From assembly GCF_000004195.4 (NCBI RefSeq), contig NC_030680.2:152294672-152358671 (forward strand): a DNA stretch of 64,000 bases. Reading direction: 5' to 3'. The stretch's first letter is position 1. Every line of letters begins with the position of its first letter. A model generated the notes under the pieces. The model was not told the DNA's origin. It ran no database searches and was given only the letters and a program-made list of their open reading frames with translations. This stretch comes from Xenopus tropicalis. Lineage: Eukaryota; Chordata; Amphibia; Anura; Pipidae. Of this stretch, positions 56,601-64,000 are shown one piece after another. The translations under genes and the position numbers were made by a program.

Positions 56601-59591
56601 CCCCCTACTGTGTTACCCACTGGCCCCTGTCCCCCCTACTGTGTTACCCGCCGGCCCCTGTCCCCCCTACTGTGTTACCCGCCGGCCCCTGTCCCCCCTA
56701 CTGTGTTACCCACCGGCCCCTGTCCCCCCTACTGTGTTACCCGCCGGCCCCTGTCTCCCCCACTGTCTTACACAATGGTCCCTGTCTCCCCCACTTTGTT
56801 ACCCACCGGCCCCTGTCCCCCCTACTGTGTTACCCGCCGGCCCCTGTCTCCCCCACTGTCTTACACAATGGTCCCTGTCTCCCCCACTTTGTTACCCACT
56901 GGCCCCTGTCTCCCCTACTGTGTTACCCACTGGCCCCTGGCCCCCCTACTGTGTTACCCACTGGCCCCTGTCTCCCCTACTGTGTTACCCACCGGCTGCT
57001 GTCTCCCCCACTGTGTTACCCACCGGCCCCTGTCTCCCCCACTGTGTTACCCACCGGCTGCTGTCTCCCCCACTGTGTTACCCACCGGCCCCTGTCTCCC
57101 CCACTGTGTTACCCACCGGCTGCTGTCTCCCCCACTGTGTTACCCACCGGCCCCTGTCTCCCCCACTGTGTTACCCACCGGCCCCTGTCTCCCCCAGTCT
57201 GTTACCCACCAGCCCCTGTCTCCCCCTACTGTGTTACCCACCGGCCCCTGTCCCCCCCACTGTGTTACCCACCGGCCCCTGTCTCCCCCACTGTGTTACC
57301 CGCCGGCCCCTGTCTCCCCCAGTCTGTTACCCACCGGCCCCTGTCTCCCCCTACTGTGTTACCCACCGGCCCCTGTCCCCCCCACTGTGTTACCCACCGG
57401 CCCCTGTCTCCCCCACTGTGTTACCCCACCGGCCCCTGTCTCCCCCACTGTGTTACCCGCCGGCCCCTGTCTCCCCCACTGTGTTACCCGCCGGCCCCTG
57501 TCTCCCCCACTGTGTTACCCGCCGGCCCCTGTCTCCCCCACTGTGTTACCCACAGGCCCCTGTCTCCCCCACTGTGTTACCCACAGGCCCCTGTCTCCCC
57601 CACTGTGTTACCCACCGGCCCCTGTCTCCCCCACTGTGTTACCCACCGGCCCCTGTCTCCCCCACTGTGTTACCCACTGGCCCCCCTACTGTGTTACCCG
57701 CCGGCCCCTGTCTCCCCCACTGTGTTACCCACCGGCCCCCTGTCTCCCCCACTGTGTTACCCGCCGGCCCCTGTCTCCCCCACTGTGTTACCCGCCGGCC
57801 CCTGTCTCCCCCACTGTGTTACCCACCGGCCCCTGTCTCCCCCACTGTGTTACCCACCGGCCCCTGTCTCCCCCACTGTGTTACCCACCGCCCCTGTCTC
57901 CCCCACTGTGTTACACACTGGCCCCTGGCCCCCCTACTGTGTTACCCACCGGCCCCTGTCTCCCCCACTGTGTTACCCACCGGCCCCTGTCTCCCCCACT
58001 GTGTTACCCACCGGCCCCTGTCTCCCCCACTGTGTTACCCACCGGCCCCTGTCTCCCCCACTGTGTTACCCACCGGCCCCTGTCTCCCCCACTGTGTTAC
58101 CCACCGGCCCCTGTCTCCCCCACTGTGTTACCTACCGGCCCCTGTCTCCCCCACTGTGTTACACACTGGCCCCTGGCCCCCCTACTGTGTTACCCACCGG
58201 CCCCTGTCTCCCCCACTGTGTTACCCACCGGCCCCTGTCTCCCCCACTGTGTTACCCACCGGCCCCTGTCTCCCCCACTGTGTTACCCACCGGCCCCTGT
58301 CTCCCCCACTGTGTTACCCACCGGCCCCTGTCTCCCCCACTGTGTTACCCACCGGCCCCTGTCTCCCCCACTGTGTTACCCACCGCCCCTGTCTCCCCCA
58401 CTGTGTTACCCGCCGGCCCCTGTCCCCCCTACTGTGTTACCCACCGGCCCCTGTCTCCCCCACTGTGTTACCCACCGGCCCCTGTCTCCCCCACTGTGTT
58501 ACCCGCCAGCCCCTGTCCCCCCTACTGTGTTACCCACCGGCCCCTGTCTCCCCCACTGTGTTACCCGCCGGCCCCTGTCTCCCCCACTGTGTTACCCACC
58601 GGCCCCTGTCTCCCCCACTGTGTTACACACCGGCCCCTGTCTCCCCCACTGTGTTACACACTGGCCCCAGTCCCCCCCACTGTCTCCCCCACTGTGTTAC
58701 CCACCGGCCCCTGTCCCCCCCACTGTGTTACCCACCGGCCCCTGTCTCCCCCCCACCCACCGGCTTTTCCTGTATGGAAATAAAGGGAATATCGTGAGTG
58801 TGAGTGGATGTAGCTGAGAGGAGGGCACCTATGACTGTGAATGTGCACCCATGGGAGCAGTTTGTGACAGCAGTGCTTGTGCCCAGGGGCAATCAGGCGG
58901 AAGGTGGAGTTGGACTGGGGGACAGAAGACAAGGAATATCTGAATAAAGTGGAGACGCACGTGAGGGGGGCCCTGAATGAGGAGCGGCCGGACATCATTG
59001 TATACAACGCGGGGACTGATATCCTGGATGGGGACCCTCTTGGGGGCCTCTCTATATCCCCCCAAGTAAGTAAGGAGCAGGGAAGATTAAGGCCATGGAA
59101 TCCCCAATACATTTATAACCCCCCCCCCCCCCCCACATATATATATAAGGGACATTGTTACTTTAATGGTTTATTCTAAAGGGCCTTCAGTAAGATAAAC
59201 CCCCCTATGTAATAAAAGGCACTAAGGGGCGGGAGCACTAACCAACAGCAACCAATAAGATGCTTGCTTTTAAACAGGTGACCATTAAATGCTTCCTGCT
59301 GATTGGTTGCTATGGGTTACTGCTCCTGGGCAAACGTAATGCCTTTTATTACATAACCCCAAAAAATTTGACACTTCCTGCCGGTTATTAACCCATTAAT
59401 ATCCTTTCATAACCATTCAGGGCATCGTTAAACGGGACGAGATCGTATTCGCCGTCGCTAGGAGTCAGCGCATTCCTATTCTAATGGTGACGTCGGGCGG
59501 GTACCAGAAGCGCACGGCGCGGATCATTGCCGATTCCATTCTGAACCTGCACAGCCTGGGCCTGATTGGCCAATCGGCAGCGGAGACCTAA
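41678..59591 (+). CDS. hdac11: Histone deacetylase 11 (class IV HDAC), complete, ten exons
   Basis: The gene encodes a zinc-dependent lysine deacylase, the only class IV HDAC. The mammalian enzyme mainly removes long-chain fatty acyl groups from lysine (for example on SHMT2) and influences immune gene expression. Coding exons: 41678-41679, 43562-43710, 48880-48980, 53774-53890, 54754-54796, 54935-55011, 55599-55661, 55809-55905, 58887-59065 and 59421-59591. The sum is 999 nt, 332 residues plus stop, against 347 in human. The catalytic set is complete at human numbering: His142-His143 in GGGFHHCS, Asp181 and His183 in DLDAHQ, Asp261 in NAGTD and Tyr304 in TSGGYQKR. All junctions are GT-AG and in phase, with no frameshift. 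The protein starts MPHNTQLY, the start codon being formed by splicing AT to G. The human C-terminal tail is replaced by a short QSAAET end. Confidence 0.97.
41680..43561 (+). other. hdac11: hdac11 intron 1
   Basis: The intron runs from donor GTGAGT to acceptor CGTTACAG. It contains a GTGTGAGTGTGAGTGTG short repeat at about 41746-41788, a G-run, and the 94-bp tandem array. No exon is seen. Confidence 0.85.
41841..43530. repeat. 94-bp tandem array, 18 copies, in hdac11 intron 1
   Basis: Units follow the order CAATTCAGCAGGAACAGCCC, TTTGCCCATAGCCTGTACAG, CCATAAAACTATGG, GGGATTCCCC, TGTACTAAGCA. Copies are about 98-99% alike. GGGATTCCCC, a match to the NF-kB consensus GGGRNWYYCC, occurs exactly 16 times. 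One further copy reads GGGAATTCCCC and the last is mutated. The array ends some 30 bp before exon 2. Confidence 0.97.
43562..43710 (+). CDS. hdac11: hdac11 exon 2
   Basis: The acceptor is CGTTACAG and the donor GTGAGA starts at 43711. The exon encodes PHNTQLYSAVPATRWPIIYS and FIGLEKLHPFDSGKWGKVIG, residues 2-50 of the family N-terminus. It ends with one base of a Glu codon. Confidence 0.97.
43901..44897. repeat. 22-bp tandem array, about 45 copies
   Basis: The unit is close to AGCCCTGCCCATGGCCCACC plus AT or AA, with variants TTGCCC/TGGCCC and CACCA/CATCA/CACTA. Towards the right end it shifts to GCCCGCC and CCCCGCCC forms, which resemble GC boxes. Gly/Trp-rich minus-strand frames and Pro/His-rich plus-strand frames arise from this repeat and are not genes. 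Confidence 0.96.
45363..48709. repeat. 18-bp tandem array, about 186 copies, two-site variant code
   Basis: The unit is G(T/C)ACAAGTG(AG/TC)AGTTAAG, so nearly all copies are one of four types. The length stays exactly 18 bp with almost no indels. The unit is six codons and stop-free in one frame, giving 500-600-codon open frames of (V/A)QV(R/S)VK that are not genes. TTGAGG variants at about 47881 and 48601 lie exactly 720 bp (40 units) apart in near-identical contexts, showing higher-order duplication. Every unit carries CAAGTG, an NK-2 core that is also an E-box. Confidence 0.97.
48880..48980 (+). CDS. hdac11: hdac11 exon 3
   Basis: The acceptor is CCCTTACAG and the donor GTGCCA starts at 48981. 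The exon encodes EEKLVTEETLVPAIEAKEED and LLVAHTRRYLNKLK, the conserved HTRRYLN block of HDAC11. Confidence 0.97.
49024..50732. repeat. 19-bp tandem array, about 90 copies
   Basis: The unit is CTACTGTCYCCATCTTGYC. A length of 19 makes the frame rotate, and no unit has a stop, so all three forward frames are open for over 550 codons. None is a gene. The reverse complement of most units contains CAAGATGG, the core of YY1 sites. Confidence 0.97.
50927..51062. mobile_element. Palindromic MITE (family with CAACCAAT arms)
   Basis: AAAGGCACTGAATTTGCCC at the left mirrors GGGGCAAATTCAGTGCCTTT at the right. Inside, AACCCATAGCAACCAAT mirrors ATTGGTTGCTATGGGTT. Related copies are at 59206-59355 and 60196-60338. 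No reading frame is present. Confidence 0.88.
51366..53652. repeat. 100-bp tandem array, about 23 copies
   Basis: The unit contains CCATTGTAAGCAGCAGTCCT, GCCCTGCTTTATGGCTGAGA, TTCTAGCTATCTGTATAACA and GCATTCTGTCACAGTGGCAC. Copies differ mainly in C-run length (C5 to C9) and one loses the TCTGAT. Each unit has two CTATCTG (GATA-type) motifs in the same orientation. Minus-strand frames are artefacts of the repeat. Confidence 0.97.
53774..53890 (+). CDS. hdac11: hdac11 exon 4 (39 codons, phase 0-0)
   Basis: The acceptor is GCATTTTAG and the donor GTGAGT starts at 53891. The exon encodes WSYVVATITEIPPLFLLPNF, LVQRKVLKPLRFQTGGTIM. This part of the fold leads into the active-site barrel. Confidence 0.97.
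54067..54473. mobile_element. PIF/Harbinger-like MITE carrying a nested element
   Basis: The left end GGGATGCAACAAATCC is preceded by TTA. The right end GGATTCGCTGTGTCCC is followed by TAA. The two ends are imperfect inverted repeats, and GGTTCGGCCGAAT follows near the left end. A separate palindrome is inserted at 54132-54281. The superfamily assignment rests only on termini and flanking triplets. Confidence 0.55.
54132..54281. mobile_element. 150-bp near-perfect palindromic MITE flanked by TA
   Basis: AAGTGCCCCCTATTGTAAAA at the left mirrors TTTTACAACAGGGGGCACTT at the right, and the arms pair over about 70 bp. TA lies on both sides (54130-54131 and 54282-54283). It would fold into a long hairpin. 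The left arm is colinear with the 133-bp satellite unit at 61.5-62.6 kb. Confidence 0.88.
54754..54796 (+). CDS. hdac11: hdac11 exon 5
   Basis: The acceptor is TTTTCTCAG and the donor GTAAGT starts at 54797. The exon encodes AGKLAMERGWAINVG, and the Gly codon is split with exon 6. It is followed by a short 138-bp intron. Confidence 0.97.
54935..55011 (+). CDS. hdac11: hdac11 exon 6, catalytic His-His exon
   Basis: The acceptor is GGCCCCAG and the donor GTACCA starts at 55012. The exon encodes GGFHHCSGDRGGGFCAYADI, TLAIK. His142 and His143 are the paired catalytic histidines of the charge-relay system. Confidence 0.97.
55012..55598 (+). other. hdac11: hdac11 intron 6
   Basis: This 587-bp intron is unique sequence without a recognised repeat or exon. 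Short open frames running in from exon 6 are read-through. Confidence 0.8.
55599..55661 (+). CDS. hdac11: hdac11 exon 7, zinc-ligand exon (21 codons)
   Basis: The acceptor is ATTTTCAG and the donor GTACCG starts at 55662. The exon encodes FLFERVEGVSKATIIDLDAH followed by Q. Asp181 and His183 of DLDAH coordinate the catalytic zinc. Confidence 0.97.
55809..55905 (+). CDS. hdac11: hdac11 exon 8
   Basis: The acceptor is GCTTGTAG and the donor GTAAGC starts at 55906. The exon encodes GNGHERDFMEDKRVYIMDVY, NRHIYPGDHSAK, with one base of an Arg codon carried to exon 9. Confidence 0.97.
55906..58886 (+). other. hdac11: hdac11 intron 8, almost entirely minisatellite
   Basis: About 2.8 of 3.0 kb is the 31-bp array. 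The remaining 120 bp before exon 9 is unique and ends in the acceptor GTGCCCAG. Confidence 0.85.
55965..58763. repeat. 31-bp tandem array, about 90 copies
   Basis: The unit is CTGTGTTACCC(A/G)CCGGCCCC followed by TGTCTCCCCCA, with variants TGTCCCCCCTA and an indel range of 29-32 bp. GCCGG (CpG) forms dominate the left third and ACCGG forms the right. The unit is stop-free in all forward frames, so open frames of over 900 Pro/Cys/Thr-rich codons run through it. One begins by reading out of exon 8. None is a gene. Confidence 0.97.
58887..59065 (+). CDS. hdac11: hdac11 exon 9, third zinc ligand
   Basis: The acceptor is GTGCCCAG and the donor GTAAGT starts at 59066. The exon encodes RAIRRKVELDWGTEDKEYL, then PDIIVYNAGTDILDGDPLGG, LSISPQ. 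Asp261 of NAGTD completes the zinc-binding set. Confidence 0.97.
59206..59355. mobile_element. Palindromic MITE (CAACCAAT family) in hdac11 intron 9
   Basis: CTATGTAATAAAAGGCA at the left mirrors TGCCTTTTATTACATAA at the right. The inside contains CAGCAACCAATAAGATGC and GCTGATTGGTTGCTATGGG. It ends about 65 bp before exon 10. Confidence 0.88.
59421..59591 (+). CDS. hdac11: hdac11 exon 10, terminal coding exon
   Basis: The acceptor is ACCATTCAG. The exon encodes GIVKRDEIVFAVARSQRIPI, then LMVTSGGYQKRTARIIADSI and LNLHSLGLIGQSAAET, with TAA at 59589-59591. Tyr304 of GGYQKR is the transition-state tyrosine. The protein ends about 15 residues earlier than human HDAC11. Confidence 0.97.
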   Translation, partial: GIVKRDEIVFAVARSQRIPILMVTSGGYQKRTARIIADSILNLHSLGLIGQSAAET

Positions 59592-60195
59592 GCGCCAGGG
59601 TGGCGCCGAAGCACTAAAGTCTTTAACCCAAGGGGCAAGATATTATATATAGGGGGGGGGGTTAATCTACCCCAGGATCATTGTGGCAATAATTTTACTA
59701 CTGTATCATATTTTAATGTCTTAAGGGCAATACTGTATGTATTACTGTACTTATAGGGGTGCGGTGCAATCAGCTGGGGGTTCAGTGGGGTGCATGCAGT
59801 GACAGATGGGGGGATCCCAGCCCCCAGCTAATGATGGAAAATGCTTTCATGATTAATTTATTGAGTTTTAACCCCCCTGCGCCTTCATCTGGAGGAAAAC
59901 GGCTGCTTCTTATACTGATTATATGGGAATACTTTGAGACCAGTGCCAAGGCTGGGGGATGTGTTTATTGTAGTTCAACTACAACTTGATCACATCTCCA
60001 GCGGAACCACTTATTGACTCTTATAGAGTTCTCGTTAGGCCGCCCGTGCTTCTTGTTCATTGGCTGCTGCCATATTTGGGCCTCGGAGTCCATAACAGCC
60101 CAGAGGGAGGCAAAAGGGCAAATATTATTTATATTTTAACACTTTAGTACAAAGCAAAGATAGTAGAGCAACTACAGCATCCTTGTGGGGCTCAC

Positions 60196-60338
60196 CGGGC
60201 AAATGTGCACCCATAGCAACCAATCAGTGATTAGATTGTCCCAGGCAGCTGCAGGTAGAACAATGAAAGCAAACTTCTGATTGGTTGCCGTGGGTTACTG
60301 CCTAGGTGCAAATTTGCCCAGTGTTTATAAATGACCCC
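60196..60338. mobile_element. Palindromic MITE (CAACCAAT family), third copy
   Basis: CCGGGCAAATGTGCACCCAT at the left roughly mirrors AGGTGCAAATTTGCCCAGTG at the right, with ATAGCAACCAATCAG and CTGATTGGTTGCCGTGG inside. It is more diverged than the other two copies. Confidence 0.78.
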
Positions 60339-61414
60339 CCTGTGTCTTTAAAGCACCAGCAAAACCCCTTTTGCACCTTCACCCAGAGAATAAGGATAAA
60401 CAATTTCTCCTCTGCTCAAGGATTCATGAAACACAGATGCCCAGAAGGACAAACTTGCCAGATTTGTGCATCAGAATGTGAAGAACTGGAGTTTTAGGGT
60501 GCAACACCCCAAGTCAATGCTCTGTTCTAAAGGAAATGGATAAAGGACACAATGAAACAATGAGGAGCCAAGATAAACAACCCGATCCTACGCACAGCAA
60601 TGAGTATGAATGAATGGAATTCCAAGCAGTGAGATGAAATGTTTCTTGGCTGTGGAACAGAAGGGTGTGGGGCAGTTCAGTTGGGGGTAATTACCTATTC
60701 ACTGTACAGTGATGCCCCCAAGGAACGCCAGGGCCACCACCTTAGATGGGAATCTGCCTGTGACTAGGGTAGAGCAGAAACAACACTTGCCCAATGGGAG
60801 TCACATCTGCTATCAGTTAAAGTTTTACTGAATTATCAAGGACAACAAGTGCCAAATTAATGGAGGAGACCTCTCCGACCCCTCGTTTGCTTAGCGGAAG
60901 TTACCCCCCCATGTTTTGGACTTACCCCCAGGGTTCATCTGCCCACTGGGAGGTATCAAGGTATCGCTATGAGCAGAAACTCTCTGCGGGAACCCAATTC
61001 TCTCTGGCTAATGCCCCCACTCACACAACTGCCCCCCATGGAATTCTCCGGCTTCTCGTGGGAACAGAGATTTCTTTCTGATAAAGAGACCTTCACAAAA
61101 CCCTTGTTGCCCAGTTGGTGGCCATATTTGGCTCGGGATCAGTTGGTTGCCGGACCCTGTATGGATTCTATAGTTCTGCCATTGGCTGATTGGTTTTGAT
61201 ACAAAGACGCAGGGGGTGGGGTTATAACCATCCACATTTTGTCTGTTAAAATCCTAATTGTGTCTTATCTTTATCCTTGTGTGTAATATTTATTTCTGTG
61301 CCTATTTACTCACTGTTTGGCACTCACATTTGCACTTAATATATATGTTGGGCTCTAATCAAAATCTGATTAAAATTGGTGTCTGAAATATAGAAATATG
61401 TATTTAATGGACAT

Positions 61415-61420
61415 AATAAA
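61415..61420 (+). terminator. hdac11: Candidate hdac11 polyadenylation signal AATAAA
   Basis: ACATAATAAATGTACCAACT lies 1.8 kb downstream of the stop codon, at the end of a block of unique AT-rich sequence and just before the 133-bp array. Confidence 0.45.
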
Positions 61421-61510
61421 TGTACCAACTGCTCTTTAATTCTGTGGTTTTATACACAAAGTTCACTTTGGACTGTACATTAGTACCTGGGGGGAACTGC
61501 GCCACAATAT

Positions 61511-62614
61511 ACAGCTCAGGGAACTCTGAGTATCACTCATGTATTATAAGGGGTAATGTACCCCCTACTGTAAATGATAAGGATATTAGCAGTCACTGAG
61601 GGGTTCTGTGCCCCCCATATAAAGGCACAAGGCTGCAGGCTGAGTTATACAGGGAACTCTGAGTATCACTCATGTATTATAAGGGATACTGTACCCCCTA
61701 CTGTAAATGATAAGGATATTAGCAGTCACTGAGGGGTTCTGTGCCCCCCATATAAAGGCACAAGGCTGCAGGCTGAGTTATACAGGGAACTCTGAGTATC
61801 ACTCATGTATTATAAGGGATAATGTACCCCCTACTGTAAATGATAAGGATATTAGCAGTCACTGAGGGGTTCTGTGACCCCCATATAAAGGCACAAGGCT
61901 GCAGGCTGAGTTATACAGGGAACTCTGAGTATCACTCATGTATTATAGGGATAATGTACCCCCTACTGTAAATGATAAGGATATTAGCAGTCACTGAGGG
62001 GTTCTGTGCCCCCCATATAAAGGCACAAGGCTGCAGGCTGAGTTATACAGGGAACTCTGAGTATCACTCATGTATTATAAGGGATAATGTACCCCCTACT
62101 GTAAATGATAAGGATATTAGCAGTCACTGAGGGGTTCTGTGCCCCCCATATAAAGGCACAAGGCTGCAGGCTGAGTTATACAGGGAACTCTGAGTATCAC
62201 TCATGTATTATAAGGGATAATGTACCCCCTACTGTAAATGATAAGGATATTAGCAGTCACTGAGGGGTTCTGTGCCCCCCATATAAAGGCACAAGGCTGC
62301 AGGCTGAGTTATACAGGGAACTCTGAGTATCACTCATGTATTATAAGGGATAATGTACCCCCTACTGTAAATGATAAGGATATTAGCAGTCACTGAGGGG
62401 TTCTGTGCCCCCCATATAAAGGCACAAGGCTGCAGGCTGAGTTATACAGGGAACTCTGAGTATCACTCATGTATTATAAGGGATAATGTACCCCCTACTG
62501 TAAATGATAAGGATATTAGCAGTCACTGAGGGGTTCTGTGCCCCCCATATAAAGGCACAAGGCTGCAGGCTGAGTTATACAGGGAACTCTGAGTATCACT
62601 CATGTATTATAAGG
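61511..62614. repeat. 133-bp tandem array, about 8.3 copies
   Basis: The unit contains CAGGGAACTCTGAGTATCAC, GTACCCCCTACTGTAAATGA, TAAGGATATTAGCAGTCACT and CATATAAAGGCACAAGGCTG. Copies are about 99% identical. The order of blocks matches the left arm, centre and start of the right arm of the palindromic element at 54132-54281. Confidence 0.97.
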
Positions 62615-63199
62615 CTGTCCCTTCCGTGTTGAGTCTATTTGTACTGTCTCTTATTGATCCGCATTCCAATATCTCTATTGAAAGTAACACTTCTCTATAC
62701 AACATGAAGGTACCTGTGCAGCCATAATTGATATTTAGTTGATATTTAGGAAGCTTGCAGTGTATTTTTATTAGCCAATATAGGTATCATTTCTAAAATA
62801 CTTTTGTATTTGTTTTTTGTTATTTTTGCCACAGGCTAATATGGTTCTACAGGGTTTGCTTCTCTCTTTACACTATAACAGGGCAATTCCCACACCCACC
62901 AGTAGGTGGCAGAGGAGAGACAGGCCAGCTGCACTGTATGATGCAGAGAGGCATAAGGCCAATAATTAGCGGCATCTCCCGGATCCTTTTTGCTGCAATA
63001 GAATCGGTTGGGATCCCCAGACCTGTGTGCAGCAGCCTCTCCTCTCCCTATTTATTAACATATCCTTAGGAGAAAGCATTGGGGGAGCAAGGGTGATTGG
63101 TTCCAACGTGGCTCTTTTTCAAGTGATCTGAAGGAGCATAACAAGGACTGGCCGGATATCTGTGTGACACGGAAATTATTAATGAACTGCATAGAAAGT
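62615..63199. other. Unique intergenic sequence, no gene seen
   Basis: No reading frame of note. CCAGTAGGTGGCAG at 62899-62912 is a full match to the CTCF core consensus on the plus strand. Confidence 0.6.
62899..62912 (+). promoter_or_regulatory. Candidate CTCF site, plus orientation
   Basis: CCAGTAGGTGGCAG fits CCASYAGRKGGCRS at all 14 positions. It lies outside repeats, 3.3 kb downstream of the hdac11 stop. Binding is predicted from sequence only. Confidence 0.5.
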
Positions 63200-63575
63200 C
63201 TTCTTATAGTTTCTGATCTATTTGTCTTCTATTTGCAGCTTTCAAATGGGGGTCACTGACCCCGGCAGCCAAACCCTATTGCTCTGTGAGGCTCCAGTTT
63301 TATTGTTATTGTTACTTTTTATTCCTTATCTTTCTATTCAGCCCCTCCCCTATTCATATTCCTGTCTCTCATTCAAACCACTGCCTGGTTGCTAAGGTAA
63401 CTTGGACCCCAGCAACCAAACTGCTGCTGAAACATCAAACTGCAGAGCTGAACAAAAAGTGAAATGACTAAAAAAACTACAAATAATAAAAAATGAAGAC
63501 CAATTGCAAATTGTCTCAGAATATCCCTCTCTGCATCCTACTAAGAGTTAACTCAAAGGTGAACTTCCCCTTTAT
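63200..63575. mobile_element. MITE-like element, fourth copy of the GGTGAAC family
   Basis: It contains AGCTTTCAAATGGGGGTCAC, CTCTGTGAGGCTCCAGTTTT, GAAGACCAATTGCAAATTG and the end GGTGAACTTCCCCTTT. The left boundary is unclear and appears truncated. Confidence 0.75.
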
Positions 63576-63847
63576 CTTACAAATGGATATTCATCCATGA
63601 TCTGTTTTACTCAAATTCACTGAATCTCTTTGCATTAACAGAAGCTGCCATCGAGGCTGCAGTCGCTCATGGGGGTCTCCCTCTCTGAGTTTAGCAGTGT
63701 CCCCGTTTCTGACCATCACCTGGTTACATTTTGTGTCACTCCCCTTCCCAACCTGTCCCCCCCCCCCCCCCACTGCACTAATTCCAAATACACATGACAT
63801 AGACCTCCCAGCCTTAGCTCACTCTTTCAGGTCCAGTCCCTCCTCCC

Positions 63848-64000
63848 TCAAAGGAGAAGGAAAGGTACAAACTCAGTAGCTTTATCAGGTCTATGTAAAT
63901 ACAGCCATAAGCACTCACAGAAACGCTGCACTGAGTCCTCTATCAAAAGAAACAAATGTCTGGGAAGGGGCAGTAACTATGTATAATATAAGGCCAGTTA
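63848..64000. mobile_element. T2-family MITE, cut by the window edge
   Basis: CAAAGGAGAAGGAAAGGTAC begins a stretch colinear with the reverse complement of the right arm of the 1864-2456 element (AAACTCAGTAGCTTTATCAG, ATAAGCACTCACAGAAA). The terminal TTAA appears mutated to CTCA. The element continues beyond the window. Confidence 0.8.

Larger units (their letters stand above)
59592..61440 (+). other. hdac11: Probable hdac11 3'UTR and adjoining sequence
   Basis: This is non-coding sequence after the stop. It includes a palindromic MITE (60196-60338) and no recognisable protein. AATAAA at 61415-61420 is the first canonical polyadenylation signal noticed downstream, so a 3'UTR of about 1.85 kb is possible. 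An earlier non-canonical end cannot be excluded. Confidence 0.5.

Noticed and set aside
55813..58817. Three 940-994-codon Pro/Cys/Thr-rich frames, one running out of exon 8
   Set aside because: They come from the stop-free 31-bp repeat in intron 8. The exon 8 donor GTAAGC at 55906 and the in-phase exon 9 show that the array is spliced out.
58654..59112. 152-codon minus-strand frame
   Set aside because: It is antisense to hdac11 exon 9 and the end of the 31-bp array, and has no independent support.
60860..61235. Short frames on both strands in the hdac11 3' region
   Set aside because: They are under 80 codons, mutually overlapping, resemble no known protein and have no splice structure.

Overview
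The window is vertebrate nuclear DNA, almost certainly from a Xenopus-type frog. It has split genes with GT-AG introns and no bacterial gene organisation. It also carries many copies of Xenopus-style miniature inverted-repeat elements: T2-family MITEs with TTAAAGG termini, palindromic elements and a PIF/Harbinger-like element. Two real protein genes are present, both on the + strand.

Layout. (1) 1-10.2 kb: the 3' half of fam120a, nine coding exons between 479 and 8601, followed by a 3'UTR of about 1.6 kb. Two of these exons need a one-base correction in a homopolymer to stay in frame. (2) 10.3-28.5 kb: an 89-bp tandem array of about 200 copies that grows out of the left arm of a T2-type MITE. 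(3) 28,531-29,530: a gap of exactly 1000 N. (4) 29.5-40.3 kb: a different, 58-bp array of about 185 copies, decaying into degenerate G-rich sequence to about 41.17 kb. (5) 41.5-59.6 kb: a complete hdac11 gene (class IV lysine deacylase) of ten exons encoding 332 residues, with all zinc and catalytic residues intact. Its start codon is split across intron 1 (AT^G). (6) 59.6-64 kb: the hdac11 3'UTR, a 133-bp tandem array and further MITEs.

Tandem repeats dominate. Ten separate arrays (units of 104, 89, 58, 94, 22, 18, 19, 100, 31 and 133 bp) total about 44 kb, roughly 70% of the sequenced bases. Introns 1, 2, 3 and 8 of hdac11 are largely filled by six of them. All the very long reading frames in the window lie in these arrays. 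They are open because the repeat units lack stop codons, and none is a gene.

The most interesting signal is regulatory. Most copies of the 58-bp unit carry a perfect match to the CTCF core consensus, always on the minus strand, so well over a hundred co-oriented CTCF-type sites may stand between fam120a and hdac11. Other arrays multiply other motifs: NF-kB-like sites in hdac11 intron 1, YY1-like sites in intron 3, and a TATA-box-like element in the 89-bp array. These are sequence matches only. At least two arrays (89 bp and 133 bp) appear to be seeded from MITEs. The fam120a-hdac11 adjacency depends on scaffolding over the N gap, which joins two unlike repeats, so it should be treated with caution.
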